Below, one piece after another: positions 8,595-20,103 of a stretch of 64,000 bases of DNA. Within the stretch, counting starts at the first letter, position 1; each line of letters begins with the position of its first letter. Source of the stretch: Neisseria lactamica NS19 (GTDB taxonomy: Bacteria; Pseudomonadota; Gammaproteobacteria; Burkholderiales; Neisseriaceae); the NCBI GenBank assembly GCA_000193795.2, contig AEPI01000028.1, positions 1 to 64,000 of the forward strand. The letters are read 5' to 3'. Under the pieces are notes generated by a model, which was given only the letters and a program-made list of their open reading frames with translations, ran no database searches and was not told the DNA's origin. Position numbers and translations under genes: made by a program.

Positions 8595-8629
8595 TTGAAA
8601 CAACGGCTCAAATTCTCGATCCCCTTCCC

Positions 8630-9497
8630 TTAACGCCGACGTTTTTTATTAACGCGCCCCTTATTTCGGACACTTTGCTCATAAACCGGCATAACGGTCG
8701 GCAACAACCGTTTTAGATTTTCTATACGTGCATTGTTTGTCGGATGAGTAGAGGTAATAGCATAAATAAAGCCGTTTTGGTCGTTTTCCTGATTCATTTT
8801 TTCCCAAACCCTGACAGCGGCCGCCGGATGATAGCCTGCCTGCGCCATCAACATCATTCCCCCCTCATCGGCTTCTTCTTCCAAGCTGCGGCTATAAGGC
8901 AGGGTAATGCCGTACGTCCCCAAAATATCCATACCCAATCCGACCAATTCCGGATTAGCGTCCGGTTTTTTGTCTAATATAATCTGCATGCCTATCTGAG
9001 CCGCCGTATTGGTCAGAATTTGTTGCCCGACCTTATTTTTACCGTGTTCATGCAGGGCGTGCGTCATTTCATGCCCCATAATGGCGGCAATTTCATCATC
9101 GGTCAGCTTAAGCTTATCGACTATCCCCGTATAAAACGCCATTTTCCCGCCGGGCATCGCCCACGCGTTCAACTCATCATTTTTGAAAACCGTCATTTTC
9201 CAGTCAAACTTATGGCCGGTATTATTTGCCGCATCGGCATAAGGCAACATACGTCGAAATACTGCCTGCACCCTACGGGCTGTTTTGGATGTAGTATCGA
9301 CATTGCCGGCAGACTTGTTTAACTCAACCGTTTTCATATAATCTTCGGCAGCCGCAGCGTTCATTGTGGCGGAATCCTGACCGTAAACATCAGCAACGAC
9401 CGCACAACCTCCCAATACCGAGATTACTGCCGACAGGCAGAGTATCCGTTTAAAGGAAGGAAGGAAGGAAGGAAGGAAGGAAGGAAGGAAATTTCAT
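8630..9497 (-). CDS. M48 metallopeptidase lipoprotein, phase-variable (OFF)
   Basis: The mature part is an M48 peptidase with the zinc motif HEMTH and a downstream EEEADEGG glutamate, like outer-membrane LoiP/YggG proteins. The start is ATG at 9497 with AAGGAG 11 bases before it. It is followed by nine CCTT units (9453-9488), after which this frame stops (TAA at 9450-9452). The downstream frame encodes a signal peptide KRILCLSAVISVLGGC with lipobox. Eight or eleven units would join the two frames (287 aa with eight). Nine units leave the gene out of frame. Confidence 0.85.
9453..9488 (-). repeat. Tetranucleotide tract (CCTT)9
   Basis: Nine uninterrupted AAGG units on the plus strand (CCTT in the gene direction) begin three codons after the M48 ATG. 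Slipped-strand changes here would switch the reading frame. As read, the tract encodes three PSFL repeats and then a stop. Confidence 0.95.
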
Positions 9498-9534
9498 ATT
9501 TAGGTTTACTCCTTAAAAAATTAAATTTCAAAAA

Positions 9535-9570
9535 ATGCCGTCCTAATCCAAAACGGATTTCGGACGGCAT
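9535..9570 (-). terminator. Inverted variant uptake-sequence terminator after leuS
   Basis: ATGCCGTCCTAATCC pairs with GGATTTCGGACGGCAT. The repeats depart from the perfect uptake word but keep the stem, 30 bp after the leuS stop. Confidence 0.6.
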
Positions 9571-9600
9571 CTTAACATTGTTTAATGTTTTTAAAAAGAT

Positions 9601-12258
<2,658 letters not shown>

Positions 12259-12498
12259 TTAGAAATATAAAATGTGAATTATAACAGGTTGCCGATGTCG
12301 GCGAATCGGCAGATTGCCGGCAGGATGCGTAAATTCGCACGCGCATCATTCCGTATGCCGTACAAATACACTGCGTTTACTGATACGCCCGTTGTTTTAT
12401 GCTACCATTAAAAATCAAAATCAAATATTTAAAACCATCCTGAAGCGACTCTTCCGAACAAAAGGCAGACGGGCATCGGGTAAAAAAGGATTCTGCAT

Positions 12499-13014
12499 AT
12501 GAAAATCAAACAAATCGTCAAACCGGGCTTGGCAGTATTGGCAGCGGGCATCCTGTCTGCCTGCGCAACCAAAAGCAACGTCAAAGCCGACGGCACGACC
12601 GACAATCCGGTCTTCCCGAAACCCTATTCCGTAACGCTCGACAACAAACGCGGCACTTTCCCGACCTATGACGAATTGGACTTGATGCGTCCCGGCCTGA
12701 CCAAAGACGACATCTACAAAATCCTGGGCCGCCCTCACTACGACGAAGGTATGTACGGCGTGCGCGAATGGGACTACCTGTTCCACTTCCACACCCCCGG
12801 CGTAGGTGTCGATCCTGAAAACACTTCCGGCGTAGAAGGCGTTACCACCTGCCAATACAAAGTAATTTTCGATAAGGACAAATTTGCCCGCAGCTTCTAC
12901 TGGAATCCCGTATTCCCGAAAGATGCCGCCTGTCCGCCGCCTGCACCCAAAGCCGAGCCGCAAGTCATTATCCGCGAAATTGTGCCGGCAAAACGCAAAC
13001 GCATCCGCCAATAA
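12499..13014 (+). CDS. Outer-membrane lipoprotein with a BamE/SmpA-OmlA-like domain
   Basis: The 171-residue protein starts with a lipoprotein signal ending ILSAC (Cys22). A SmpA/OmlA-like fold follows: LDLMRPGLTKDDIYKILGRP and WDYLFHF. A basic tail rich in Pro and Arg closes the protein. The family includes the Bam-complex accessory BamE, but other small envelope lipoproteins share the fold, so a direct Bam role is not shown. The YkuD gene begins 6 bp after its stop, as one unit. Confidence 0.82.
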   Translation: MKIKQIVKPGLAVLAAGILSACATKSNVKADGTTDNPVFPKPYSVTLDNKRGTFPTYDELDLMRPGLTKDDIYKILGRPHYDEGMYGVREWDYLFHFHTPGVGVDPENTSGVEGVTTCQYKVIFDKDKFARSFYWNPVFPKDAACPPPAPKAEPQVIIREIVPAKRKRIRQ

Positions 13015-13020
13015 GCCGCT

Positions 13021-13464
13021 ATGCCGTTCCGCCTGTTTTTAGGGATATTATGCTGCCTGCCGATTTTTGCCCCCGCATACGCGCAGGGGCAGCCAGATGC
13101 GGTCGGCGACTTTATCCAAAAGAAAAAAGTCATCGTAAACACATCCAAAGCGGAACTCTGTTTTGCCGACGACCATCAGTGCCACCCCGTCCTCATCGGT
13201 GTTGCCACGCCCAAGGGGACATTCGGGCTGACGCTGAACAGCACCGACAAGCCCGGATACGGCGGCGAAGTCATCGGCTTCAAGCAGGAGGGCGATTTTC
13301 TTTTCGCCCTGCACCGCGTTTGGAATCAGATACCGTCGGAAAGGCGGAACGAACGCATCGCATCCCCGGTTGTATCCGACAGGATTATGACCAACGGCTG
13401 CATCAACGTCAGCGACGCGGTATACGAAAAACTGCGCCGTTATTTCGTATTGGAAGTGATTTGA
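13021..13464 (+). CDS. Small periplasmic L,D-transpeptidase-like (YkuD) protein
   Basis: The 147-residue protein has a signal peptide (cleavage after about AYA, residue 21). A short YkuD domain includes the catalytic-type loop TNGCINVSD near residue 124 and an upstream His in ALHRVWN. YkuD enzymes cross-link peptidoglycan peptides through that cysteine. The domain is shorter than in typical L,D-transpeptidases, so the activity is an inference. It follows the BamE-like lipoprotein gene in the same unit. Confidence 0.72.
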   Translation: MPFRLFLGILCCLPIFAPAYAQGQPDAVGDFIQKKKVIVNTSKAELCFADDHQCHPVLIGVATPKGTFGLTLNSTDKPGYGGEVIGFKQEGDFLFALHRVWNQIPSERRNERIASPVVSDRIMTNGCINVSDAVYEKLRRYFVLEVI

Positions 13465-13555
13465 AACAGACGGATACCGCACGCGCCGGTATCCGTTTCC
13501 ACATTGCCCGATGCCGTCTGAAGCCGGCAGGGCGCACCGCCTTTGTGAGAACCCT

Positions 13556-15613
13556 ATGTCCGAACCCGACCGCATCCTCTGCCGCGAATTAAGCCTGCTC
13601 TCGTTCAACCGCCGCGTGTTGGCTCAGGCGGAAGACAAAAACGTCCCCCTTTTGGAACGCCTGCGCTTCCTGTGCATCGTGTCGTCCAATCTTGACGAGT
13701 TTTTCGAAGTCCGTATGGCGTGGCTGAAACGCGAACACAAACGCTGCCCGCAGCGCAGGCTGGACAACGGCAAAACGCCGTCTGAAACCATCGCCGACGT
13801 TACCGAAGCGGCGCGTTCGCTGATCCTGCGCCAATACGATCTGTTCAACAACGTCCTACAGCCCGAGCTGGCACAAGAAAGCATCCATTTTTACCGCCGC
13901 CGCAATTGGACGGGCGCGCAGAAAAAATGGATTGAAGACTATTTCGACCGCGAATTGCTGCCGATCCTGACCCCCATCGGGCTGGATCCGTCCCACCCCT
14001 TCCCGCGCCCGTTGAACAAATCGCTCAACTTCGCCGTCGAACTCGACGGCACGGACGCATTCGGCAGGCCTTCGGGTATGGCTATTGTCCAAGCACCGCG
14101 CATTTTGCCGCGCGTCGTCCCCCTGCCTGCCGAATTATGCGAAGGCGGACACGGCTTCGTCTTCCTGTCGTCCATCCTCCACACCCACGTCGGCAAACTT
14201 TTCCCGGGCATGAAAGTCAAAGGCTGCCACCAGTTCCGCCTGACGCGCGACAGCGACCTGACCGTTGACGAAGAAGACCTGCAAAACCTCCGCGCCGCCG
14301 TTCAAAACGAACTGCACGACCGCGAATACGGCGACGGCGTGCGGCTCGAAGTCGCCGACACCTGCCCCGCCTACATCCGCGACTTTCTGCTCGCGCAATT
14401 CAAACTGACCGCCGCCGAACTTTACCAAGTCAAAGGTCCGGTCAACCTCGTGCGCCTCAACGCCGTCCCCGACCTGGTCAACCGCCCCGATTTGAAATTC
14501 CCGCCGCACACGCCGGGCCGTCTGAAAGCCTTGGGAAAAAGCGCGTCCATATTCGGTTTGGTGCGCCAATCGCCCATCCTGCTGCATCACCCCTACCAAT
14601 CGTTCGATCCCGTTGTCGAAATGATGCGCGAAGCCGCCGCCGACCCCGCCGTGCTTGCCGTCAAAATGACGATTTACCGCACCGGCACGCGCTCCGAACT
14701 CGTCCGCGCCCTGATGAAGGCGACACTCGCCGGCAAACAGGTAACCGTCGTCGTCGAACTGATGGCGCGTTTTGACGAAGCCAACAACGTCAACTGGGCG
14801 AAACAGCTCGAAGAGGCGGGCGCGCACGTCGTGTACGGCGTGTTCGGCTACAAAGTCCACGCCAAAATGGCACTGGTCATCCGCCGCGAAGACGGCGTGC
14901 TCAAGCGTTACGCCCACCTCGGCACGGGCAACTACCACCAAGGCACATCGCGCATCTACACCGACTTCGGCATCATTACCGCCGACGAACAAATCACCGC
15001 CGATGTGAACACTTTGTTTATGGAAATCACAGGCTTGGGCAAACCCGGGCGGTTGAACAAACTCTACCAAAGTCCGTTTACCCTGCACAAAATGGTTATC
15101 GGCCGTATCGCTCGCGAAACCGAACACGCAAAAGCAGGCAAACCCGCCCGAATCACCGCCAAGATGAATTCGCTCATCGAACCGACCGTCATCGAAGCCC
15201 TGTATCGGGCAAGCGCGGCAGGCGTGCAAATCGATTTGATTGTGCGCGGTATGTGCACCTTGCGCCCCGGCGTCAAAGGCTTGTCCGAAAACATCCGCGT
15301 CCGCTCCATCATCGGCAGGCAGCTCGAACACGCGCGCGTGTATTGCTTCTACAACGACGGCGCGGACGATACATTCATTTCCAGCGCGGATTGGATGGGG
15401 CGCAACTTCTTCCGCCGCATCGAAACCGCCACACCGGTTACCGCGCCCGAACTGAAAAAACGCGTGATCCGCGAAGGTTTGGAAATGGCTTTGGCAGACA
15501 ACACCCACGCCTGGCTGATGCAGCCGGACGGCGGCTATATCCGCGCCGCGCCTGCCGAAAATGAATCCGAAGCCGACCTGCAAAACGATTTGTGGGATTT
15601 GCTCGGGGGCTGA
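13556..15613 (+). CDS. ppk: Polyphosphate kinase 1
   Basis: The 685-residue PPK1 makes polyphosphate from ATP. It contains an N-terminal domain (LSLLSFNRRVL), and the two phospholipase-D-like histidine sites: GYKVHAKMALV with the autophosphorylated His near 434, and RQLEHARVYCF near 590. The ATG at 13556 (MSEPDR) was chosen over an upstream ATG at 13511 that is merely part of an uptake sequence (MPSEAG). Confidence 0.95.
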   Translation: MSEPDRILCRELSLLSFNRRVLAQAEDKNVPLLERLRFLCIVSSNLDEFFEVRMAWLKREHKRCPQRRLDNGKTPSETIADVTEAARSLILRQYDLFNNVLQPELAQESIHFYRRRNWTGAQKKWIEDYFDRELLPILTPIGLDPSHPFPRPLNKSLNFAVELDGTDAFGRPSGMAIVQAPRILPRVVPLPAELCEGGHGFVFLSSILHTHVGKLFPGMKVKGCHQFRLTRDSDLTVDEEDLQNLRAAVQNELHDREYGDGVRLEVADTCPAYIRDFLLAQFKLTAAELYQVKGPVNLVRLNAVPDLVNRPDLKFPPHTPGRLKALGKSASIFGLVRQSPILLHHPYQSFDPVVEMMREAAADPAVLAVKMTIYRTGTRSELVRALMKATLAGKQVTVVVELMARFDEANNVNWAKQLEEAGAHVVYGVFGYKVHAKMALVIRREDGVLKRYAHLGTGNYHQGTSRIYTDFGIITADEQITADVNTLFMEITGLGKPGRLNKLYQSPFTLHKMVIGRIARETEHAKAGKPARITAKMNSLIEPTVIEALYRASAAGVQIDLIVRGMCTLRPGVKGLSENIRVRSIIGRQLEHARVYCFYNDGADDTFISSADWMGRNFFRRIETATPVTAPELKKRVIREGLEMALADNTHAWLMQPDGGYIRAAPAENESEADLQNDLWDLLGG

Positions 15614-15646
15614 ACCCCGCCCAAAAAACCGGCGAACGCCCCCAAA

Positions 15647-15676
15647 ATGCCGTCTGAAGCAGGATTTCAGACGGCA
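15647..15676 (+). terminator. Inverted uptake-sequence terminator after ppk
   Basis: ATGCCGTCTGAA and its inverse lie 34 bp after the ppk stop codon with a short loop. Confidence 0.75.
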
Positions 15677-15742
15677 TCCGTTTTACCTGCCAATCCTCCT
15701 TGTCACAGCAAACCATACCGGATACCGTATGCGCCGATCGGT

Positions 15743-15901
15743 TTATAAAATATAAAATATAAAAGTTAATATAGCACCTAGCAATAATGCACCTAGTATT
15801 TTTAATTTACTTTTTGTATCTTTCTCTTGCCACGGTTTTTCATCAAAAAGTTCACTAAAAAAATCAAAGACAGCGTGCCAAATAGCTTTCCATAGTTCCA
15901 T
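15743..15901 (-). CDS. Short membrane protein (52 aa), unidentified
   Basis: The reading frame runs MELWKAIWHAVFDFFSELFD, a charged stretch (KPWQEKDTKSK) and a C-terminal hydrophobic helix of about 18 residues ending FIFYIL. An amphipathic start plus one helix is sensible for a tiny inner-membrane protein. A longer overlapping frame on the same strand (15802-16095) runs through terminator hairpins and looks spurious. The ribosome-binding site is weak (TTGAAG) and no family was recognised. Confidence 0.5.
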   Translation of the reverse strand: MELWKAIWHAVFDFFSELFDEKPWQEKDTKSKLKILGALLLGAILTFIFYIL

Positions 15902-15924
15902 TTTGTATCTTCAATAAAATAATT

Positions 15925-16008
15925 CAAAAAATCCCTACGCAAATTCTGCGTAGGGATAAATTTTACAATCCCATTAGGGCGATTGTAACAGGCGAGCGCC
16001 AACGAGCG
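15925..16008 (-). ncRNA. Candidate small RNA or leader between dnaN and the 52-aa gene
   Basis: Reading the minus strand, a TATACT box (16014-16019) is followed by TTACAATC/GATTGTAA with a 10-base loop and then a perfect 10-bp terminator TCCCTACGCA/TGCGTAGGGA ending in six T. This would give an RNA of about 80 nt. The -35 region is poor, so it may be only a second dnaN terminator. Confidence 0.35.
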
Positions 16009-16033
16009 GCAGCAGTATACGCCGAATACGGAA

Positions 16034-16065
16034 AACCCCGAAACCGTCTCCTCTGTTTCGGGGTT
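16034..16065 (-). terminator. Terminator of dnaN
   Basis: AACCCCGAAAC and GTTTCGGGGTT form an 11-bp stem about 30 bp past the dnaN stop. Confidence 0.8.
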
Positions 16066-16095
16066 ATTCTTTCCACGCACACTGCGGTCAACCAA

Positions 16096-17199
16096 TTAAA
16101 TCCGCATCGGCATCACGATATATTTGAAATTCGGATTGTTCGGCACGGTAAACAGGGTCGGCCGGTTGGCATCGCCGAAGGCAAGCTGCATATCGTCGGT
16201 ATGGATATTCCGCAACACGTCCATCAGGTAGCCGATATTGAAGCCGGCTTCCAATTCCCCACCCTGATAGGCGATTTCGATTTCTTCGCGGGCTTCTTCC
16301 TGCTCGTTGTTGCTGCACACGACACTCAACAGCCCGGGCTGCAAAAACAGCCTCGCCCCCCGGATTTTTTCATTGGCAAGAATCGCGGCACGTTCCAACG
16401 CGCCCAGCAATTCCGCCCTCGGCAACACGAAAATCTTGTCGTTGTCCAAAGGAATCACGCGGTTGAAATCGGGGAATTTGCCGTCGATGACTTTACTGAC
16501 GATGGTTGTGCCGTTGCAACGGAAGCGAACCTGCTTGTCCAAGAGTTCCACCTGAATCGGATCGGACGGATTATTCAACAGTTTGAACAGTTCCAGCACC
16601 GTTTTGCGCGGCAAAATCACTTCGGCGCGCGGCAAATCCGCACCAATGGCGCAAGCCGAATAGGCAAGCCGGTGTCCGTCTGTCGCCACAAGGCGCAACT
16701 GCCCGCCTTCGACCTGCATCAGCAAACCGTTGAGATAATAGCGGATGTCCTGAACCGCCATACTGTATTGGACCTGGGACAGCATCATTTTGAAGGCTTC
16801 CTGCTCCAATTCAAATGCGGCGCTGACATCCTCGCCGATATTGATTTGCGGAAAGTCGGCGGCAGGCAGGGTTTGCAGGGCGAAACGGGACTTGCCCGCC
16901 TTCAACGTCAGACGGTTGTCGTCCCAATCCAGCGACACCAGCGCACCGGCAGGCAGCGCACGCAAAATATCCTGAAATTTCTTGGCATTGGTGGTGATGC
17001 GGAAGTCGCCCGCGCCGCCCTCGGGGCCTGCAGTGTCGATTTGGATTTCCAAATCGGTCGCCAAGAGTTTGGTCTGACCGCCCCTGCCCTCAATCAGGAC
17101 GTTGGAAAGGATGGGCAGGGTGTGGCGGCGTTCGACGATGCCGGTAACGGCTTGCAGCGGCTTGAGCAGGCTGTCGCGTTCGGCTTGTAAAATCAACAT
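16096..17199 (-). CDS. dnaN: DNA polymerase III beta sliding clamp
   Basis: The 367-residue protein has the three repeated clamp domains, beginning MLILQAERDSLLKPLQAVTG and ending NFKYIVMPMRI, the usual C-terminal VMPMR. It encircles DNA and tethers the replicase. GGAG lies 7 bases before the ATG. It lies downstream of dnaA on the same strand, the common dnaA-dnaN order, with an 80-bp gap holding an uptake sequence. Confidence 0.97.
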   Translation of the reverse strand: MLILQAERDSLLKPLQAVTGIVERRHTLPILSNVLIEGRGGQTKLLATDLEIQIDTAGPEGGAGDFRITTNAKKFQDILRALPAGALVSLDWDDNRLTLKAGKSRFALQTLPAADFPQINIGEDVSAAFELEQEAFKMMLSQVQYSMAVQDIRYYLNGLLMQVEGGQLRLVATDGHRLAYSACAIGADLPRAEVILPRKTVLELFKLLNNPSDPIQVELLDKQVRFRCNGTTIVSKVIDGKFPDFNRVIPLDNDKIFVLPRAELLGALERAAILANEKIRGARLFLQPGLLSVVCSNNEQEEAREEIEIAYQGGELEAGFNIGYLMDVLRNIHTDDMQLAFGDANRPTLFTVPNNPNFKYIVMPMRI

Positions 17200-17278
17200 T
17201 TTTTACTCCTTGAATCGGTTGTGTGCCTGCCTTCCGGACGGCACCGGCAACGGTATGCCGTCTGAAAGGCGCGTTCGG

Positions 17279-18865
17279 TCAGTTTTGAATCAGAATCAGC
17301 AGTTTTTCGTAGTCTTGATTCAATTCGGGGTCTTCTTCGCGCAACGCGGTTACGGCGCGGATGGCGTGCATGACGGTCGTGTGGTCGCGCCCGCCGAACG
17401 CGTCACCGATGGCGGGCAGGCTCATCGTGGTCAGCTCCTTGCTCAAAGTCATCGCAACCTGACGCGGGCGGGCAAGGCTGCGCGTGCGTTTTTTGCCGAG
17501 TATGTCGCTGATCCTGATATGGTAATACTTGGCAACCGCATCAATGATGAGGTCGGCGGTAATGACTTTGTGCTTCTCGGCGATAATGTCCTGCAACGCC
17601 GTACGCGCCAAATCCATATCGATGACGGGGCGGTTCATAAAGCGGCTGCTCGCGCTGACGCGGTTGAACGCGCCTTCCAATTCGCGCACGTTGGAACGGA
17701 TAAGGTTGGCGACGAACAATGCCGCTTCGTCTTCGATGCTGATGCCCGCCGCTTCTGCCTTTTTCTGCAAAATCGCCACGCGCATTTCCAATTCGGGCGG
17801 CTCGAGTTCCAAAGTCAGCCCCCACGAAAAACGCGATTTGAGCCGGTCGTCCATACCTTCGATTTTGGCGGGTAAAACATCGCAAGTGAGGATGAGCTGT
17901 TTTTTCTCGTTGTGGAAATGGTTGTACAGATAGAAAAATTCTTCCATCGTACGGTCTTTGCCTTTGATGAACTGGATGTCGTCGATAATCAGCAGGTCGT
18001 ATTGCTTGTATTGCTGCTTGAACACGTCGTAAGTGTTGTTGCGGACAGCCTTCATAAAGCTGCGGATATAGTCGTCCGAATGCATATAGCGCACTTTCGC
18101 ATCGGGACGGTTTTTCAACAGCTCGTTGCCGACCGCCTGAACCAGGTGGGTTTTGCCCAAACCCGTGCTGCCATAGAGGAAGAACGGGTTGTAACTCTGC
18201 CCCGGGCTTTCCGCAATCGCCTGCGCCGCCGCCGCCGCAAGGCGGTTGCCCTTGCCTTCGACCAATGTGTCAAACGTGTAATCGCGCGACAGGTTGGTTT
18301 GTTCGTAACGCGCCTCTTCCGCACCGCCCTGCGCGTCCGTCCGCGCTTTGGCAACTGCCGCCGATTCCGGACGGGAAGCGGGCCCGGCAGCCTGACGCGG
18401 CTCGTGCGGCAGGTTTTTCATACGTTCCGCCAAAATATCCGCCGCCGTTTTCGCCGCAGCGGGTTTGACAGGCTCTTCAGACGGAGTTTCAAACAGATTT
18501 TCGGACAGAGGTTCGGACGGAGCTTCAGACGGCATTGCCTCCGACAACGCCGGCAATTCATCCCGCACTTCGCGCACAGGCGGTTTTTCCGCAACCCCGG
18601 CAGCCGCCATCTCGTAACGCACGCCTTCGCCGGTCTTGAATACGAAGGCGGCGCGTTCGGGGACGCATTCTTCCCTCACCGCTTCTATTTTTCCGGCAAA
18701 CCGGCTCTTGAGCATATTGCAGGCAAACTGGTTTTTGCCGTACACCACCCACACCCCGTCTTCCTCGCCGACGGTAAGGGGCGCAATCCATTGCACAAAC
18801 TGCCCTTGAGGCAACATATCGTGAAGACGGCGGAGGCACAGCGGCCAAAACTCTGCTAATGTCAT
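17279..18865 (-). CDS. dnaA: Chromosomal replication initiator DnaA
   Basis: The 528-residue protein has N-terminal domain I (FWPLCLRRLHDMLPQGQFVQW), a long low-complexity linker rich in Pro, Ser and Glu (about 100-185), the AAA+ domain with Walker A GSTGLGKTH near 230 and Walker B LLIIDDIQF, and the C-terminal helix-turn-helix with GGRDHTTVMHA that reads DnaA boxes. Part of the linker (MPSEAPSEP) is encoded by a DNA uptake sequence. The putative origin lies just upstream. Confidence 0.98.
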   Translation of the reverse strand: MTLAEFWPLCLRRLHDMLPQGQFVQWIAPLTVGEEDGVWVVYGKNQFACNMLKSRFAGKIEAVREECVPERAAFVFKTGEGVRYEMAAAGVAEKPPVREVRDELPALSEAMPSEAPSEPLSENLFETPSEEPVKPAAAKTAADILAERMKNLPHEPRQAAGPASRPESAAVAKARTDAQGGAEEARYEQTNLSRDYTFDTLVEGKGNRLAAAAAQAIAESPGQSYNPFFLYGSTGLGKTHLVQAVGNELLKNRPDAKVRYMHSDDYIRSFMKAVRNNTYDVFKQQYKQYDLLIIDDIQFIKGKDRTMEEFFYLYNHFHNEKKQLILTCDVLPAKIEGMDDRLKSRFSWGLTLELEPPELEMRVAILQKKAEAAGISIEDEAALFVANLIRSNVRELEGAFNRVSASSRFMNRPVIDMDLARTALQDIIAEKHKVITADLIIDAVAKYYHIRISDILGKKRTRSLARPRQVAMTLSKELTTMSLPAIGDAFGGRDHTTVMHAIRAVTALREEDPELNQDYEKLLILIQN

Positions 18866-19086
18866 GGATAGGCTCGAATCGGTAAAAATGAAATCGAAAA
18901 CAAAGAAAATATAATATTTTCAAAAAGAGAACAAATCTGTTGAACGCGCACCGGTTCAAAATGCAGCGAACCGATTATACCGACCCGCCGGCATTTTATC
19001 CACAATACCGGCAAAAATTTATCCACAGAAAGTCGGCAGAAATCCGCAGGCAATCGGGCAATCCTCCGGCAAAGTTTCTCTATTGA
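18866..19086. other. Putative chromosomal origin (oriC) between dnaA and rpmH
   Basis: Two perfect DnaA boxes TTATCCACA lie at 18996-19004 and 19019-19027 on the same strand, 23 bp apart. An AT-rich tract at 18885-18950 includes AATATAATATTTTC. The dnaA-rpmH gap is the usual site of proteobacterial oriC. Only two strict boxes are visible, fewer than in many origins. Confidence 0.6.
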
Positions 19087-19115
19087 TTGACAAAATCGGC
19101 AAATTGGAGTGTAAT
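19087..19115 (+). promoter_or_regulatory. Promoter of rpmH-rnpA
   Basis: TTGACA at 19087-19092, a 17-bp spacer and TGTAAT at 19110-19115 form a near-consensus sigma-70 promoter 40 bp before rpmH. Confidence 0.8.
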
Positions 19116-19153
19116 TCGCGGTTTATTTATTTACCGATTTTTAGGAAAGCATT

Positions 19154-19288
19154 ATGAAACGCACTTACCAACCTTCCGTTACCAAACGCAAACGCACCCA
19201 CGGCTTCCTGGTACGCTCCAAAACACGCGGCGGCCGCGCAGTATTGGCGGCACGCCGCGCCAAAGGCCGCAAACGCCTGGCGGTGTGA
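19154..19288 (+). CDS. rpmH: 50S ribosomal protein L34
   Basis: The 44-residue, very basic protein begins [18 protein letters not shown] and contains [20 protein letters not shown], the L34 signature. GGAAAG precedes the ATG. Its stop overlaps the GTG start of rnpA (GTGTGA), as in most bacteria. Confidence 0.98.
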   Translation: MKRTYQPSVTKRKRTHGFLVRSKTRGGRAVLAARRAKGRKRLAV

Positions 19289-19656
19289 TTTTGGACTGCC
19301 GCTTCGGAAGGCAGTACCGCTTGTTGAAAACGGATGATTTTTCATCCGTTTTTGCATTCAGAAACCGCCGCAGCCTCGACTTCCTGCAAGTTTCGCGTTC
19401 CAACGGCAACGGGGCGGGGCATCCCCGCATCGGACTGGTCGTCGGCAAAAAAACCGCCAAACGCGCCAACGAGCGGAACTATATGAAGCGCGTCATCCGC
19501 GACTGGTTCAGGTTGAACAAAAACAATCTTCCGCCTCAAGATTTCGTCGTGCGCGTCCGTCGGAAATTCGACAGGGATACCGCAAGGCAGGCGCGCTCGG
19601 AGCTGGCGCGGCTGATGTCCGGCGATCCGGCATCGGAACGCGGCAAACAGGCATAG
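19285..19656 (+). CDS. rnpA: Ribonuclease P protein component
   Basis: The 123-residue basic protein contains the RNR motif region [18 protein letters not shown] near 55-75 and [10 protein letters not shown]. It binds the catalytic RNA that trims tRNA 5' leaders. The start is GTG at 19285, overlapping the end of rpmH by four bases. An upstream ATG at 19087 in this frame would run through the promoter and rpmH and was rejected. Confidence 0.95.
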   Translation: MILDCRFGRQYRLLKTDDFSSVFAFRNRRSLDFLQVSRSNGNGAGHPRIGLVVGKKTAKRANERNYMKRVIRDWFRLNKNNLPPQDFVVRVRRKFDRDTARQARSELARLMSGDPASERGKQA

Positions 19657-19710
19657 CGCAACGGCCGGCGCGGTTCAGACGGCATCCGGTCCACATAAAG
19701 GCCCATCCCG

Positions 19711-19932
19711 ATGAATTTCCTATTGTCCAAACTGCTGCTGGGGCTGATAAGGTTTTACCAATACTGCATCAGCCCGCTGATTCCGCCGCGCTGCCGCTAT
19801 ACGCCGACCTGTTCGCAATACGCGGTGGAAGCCGTGAAAAAATACGGCGCATTCAAAGGCGGGCTGCTTGCGGCAAAACGCATCGCCCGCTGCCACCCCC
19901 TCGGCGGACACGGACACGACCCCGTCCCCTGA
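19711..19932 (+). CDS. yidD: Membrane protein insertion efficiency factor YidD
   Basis: The 73-residue protein has the conserved core [31 protein letters not shown] and GGHGHDPVP at the end. YidD is a small membrane-associated protein that supports YidC-dependent insertion. It lies in the standard rpmH-rnpA-yidD-yidC order. Confidence 0.95.
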   Translation: MNFLLSKLLLGLIRFYQYCISPLIPPRCRYTPTCSQYAVEAVKKYGAFKGGLLAAKRIARCHPLGGHGHDPVP

Positions 19933-20103
19933 ACCGCCCCGCCGCCCGAACTGCACGCTTTCCTTTTATTTCCCATCGGTTTCTATATAATGCCGTCTGA
20001 AACTTCGGACAGGCGGCACGACCGCCGGATATAAAGCCCGCCCTTATCCCCCGCCTATCGGAACCCGCGTGCTGCGGCGTTTCCGACCATTCAGGAAACT
20101 CTT

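Noticed and set aside
14135..15583. A 482-aa open frame on the minus strand within ppk
   Set aside because: It lies wholly opposite ppk, is compositionally an antisense shadow (Val/Gly/Asp/Phe-rich), and lacks a start signal or family.
15802..16095. A 97-aa minus-strand ORF behind dnaN
   Set aside because: It reads straight through two terminator hairpins and shares its 3' part with a more plausible 52-aa frame.
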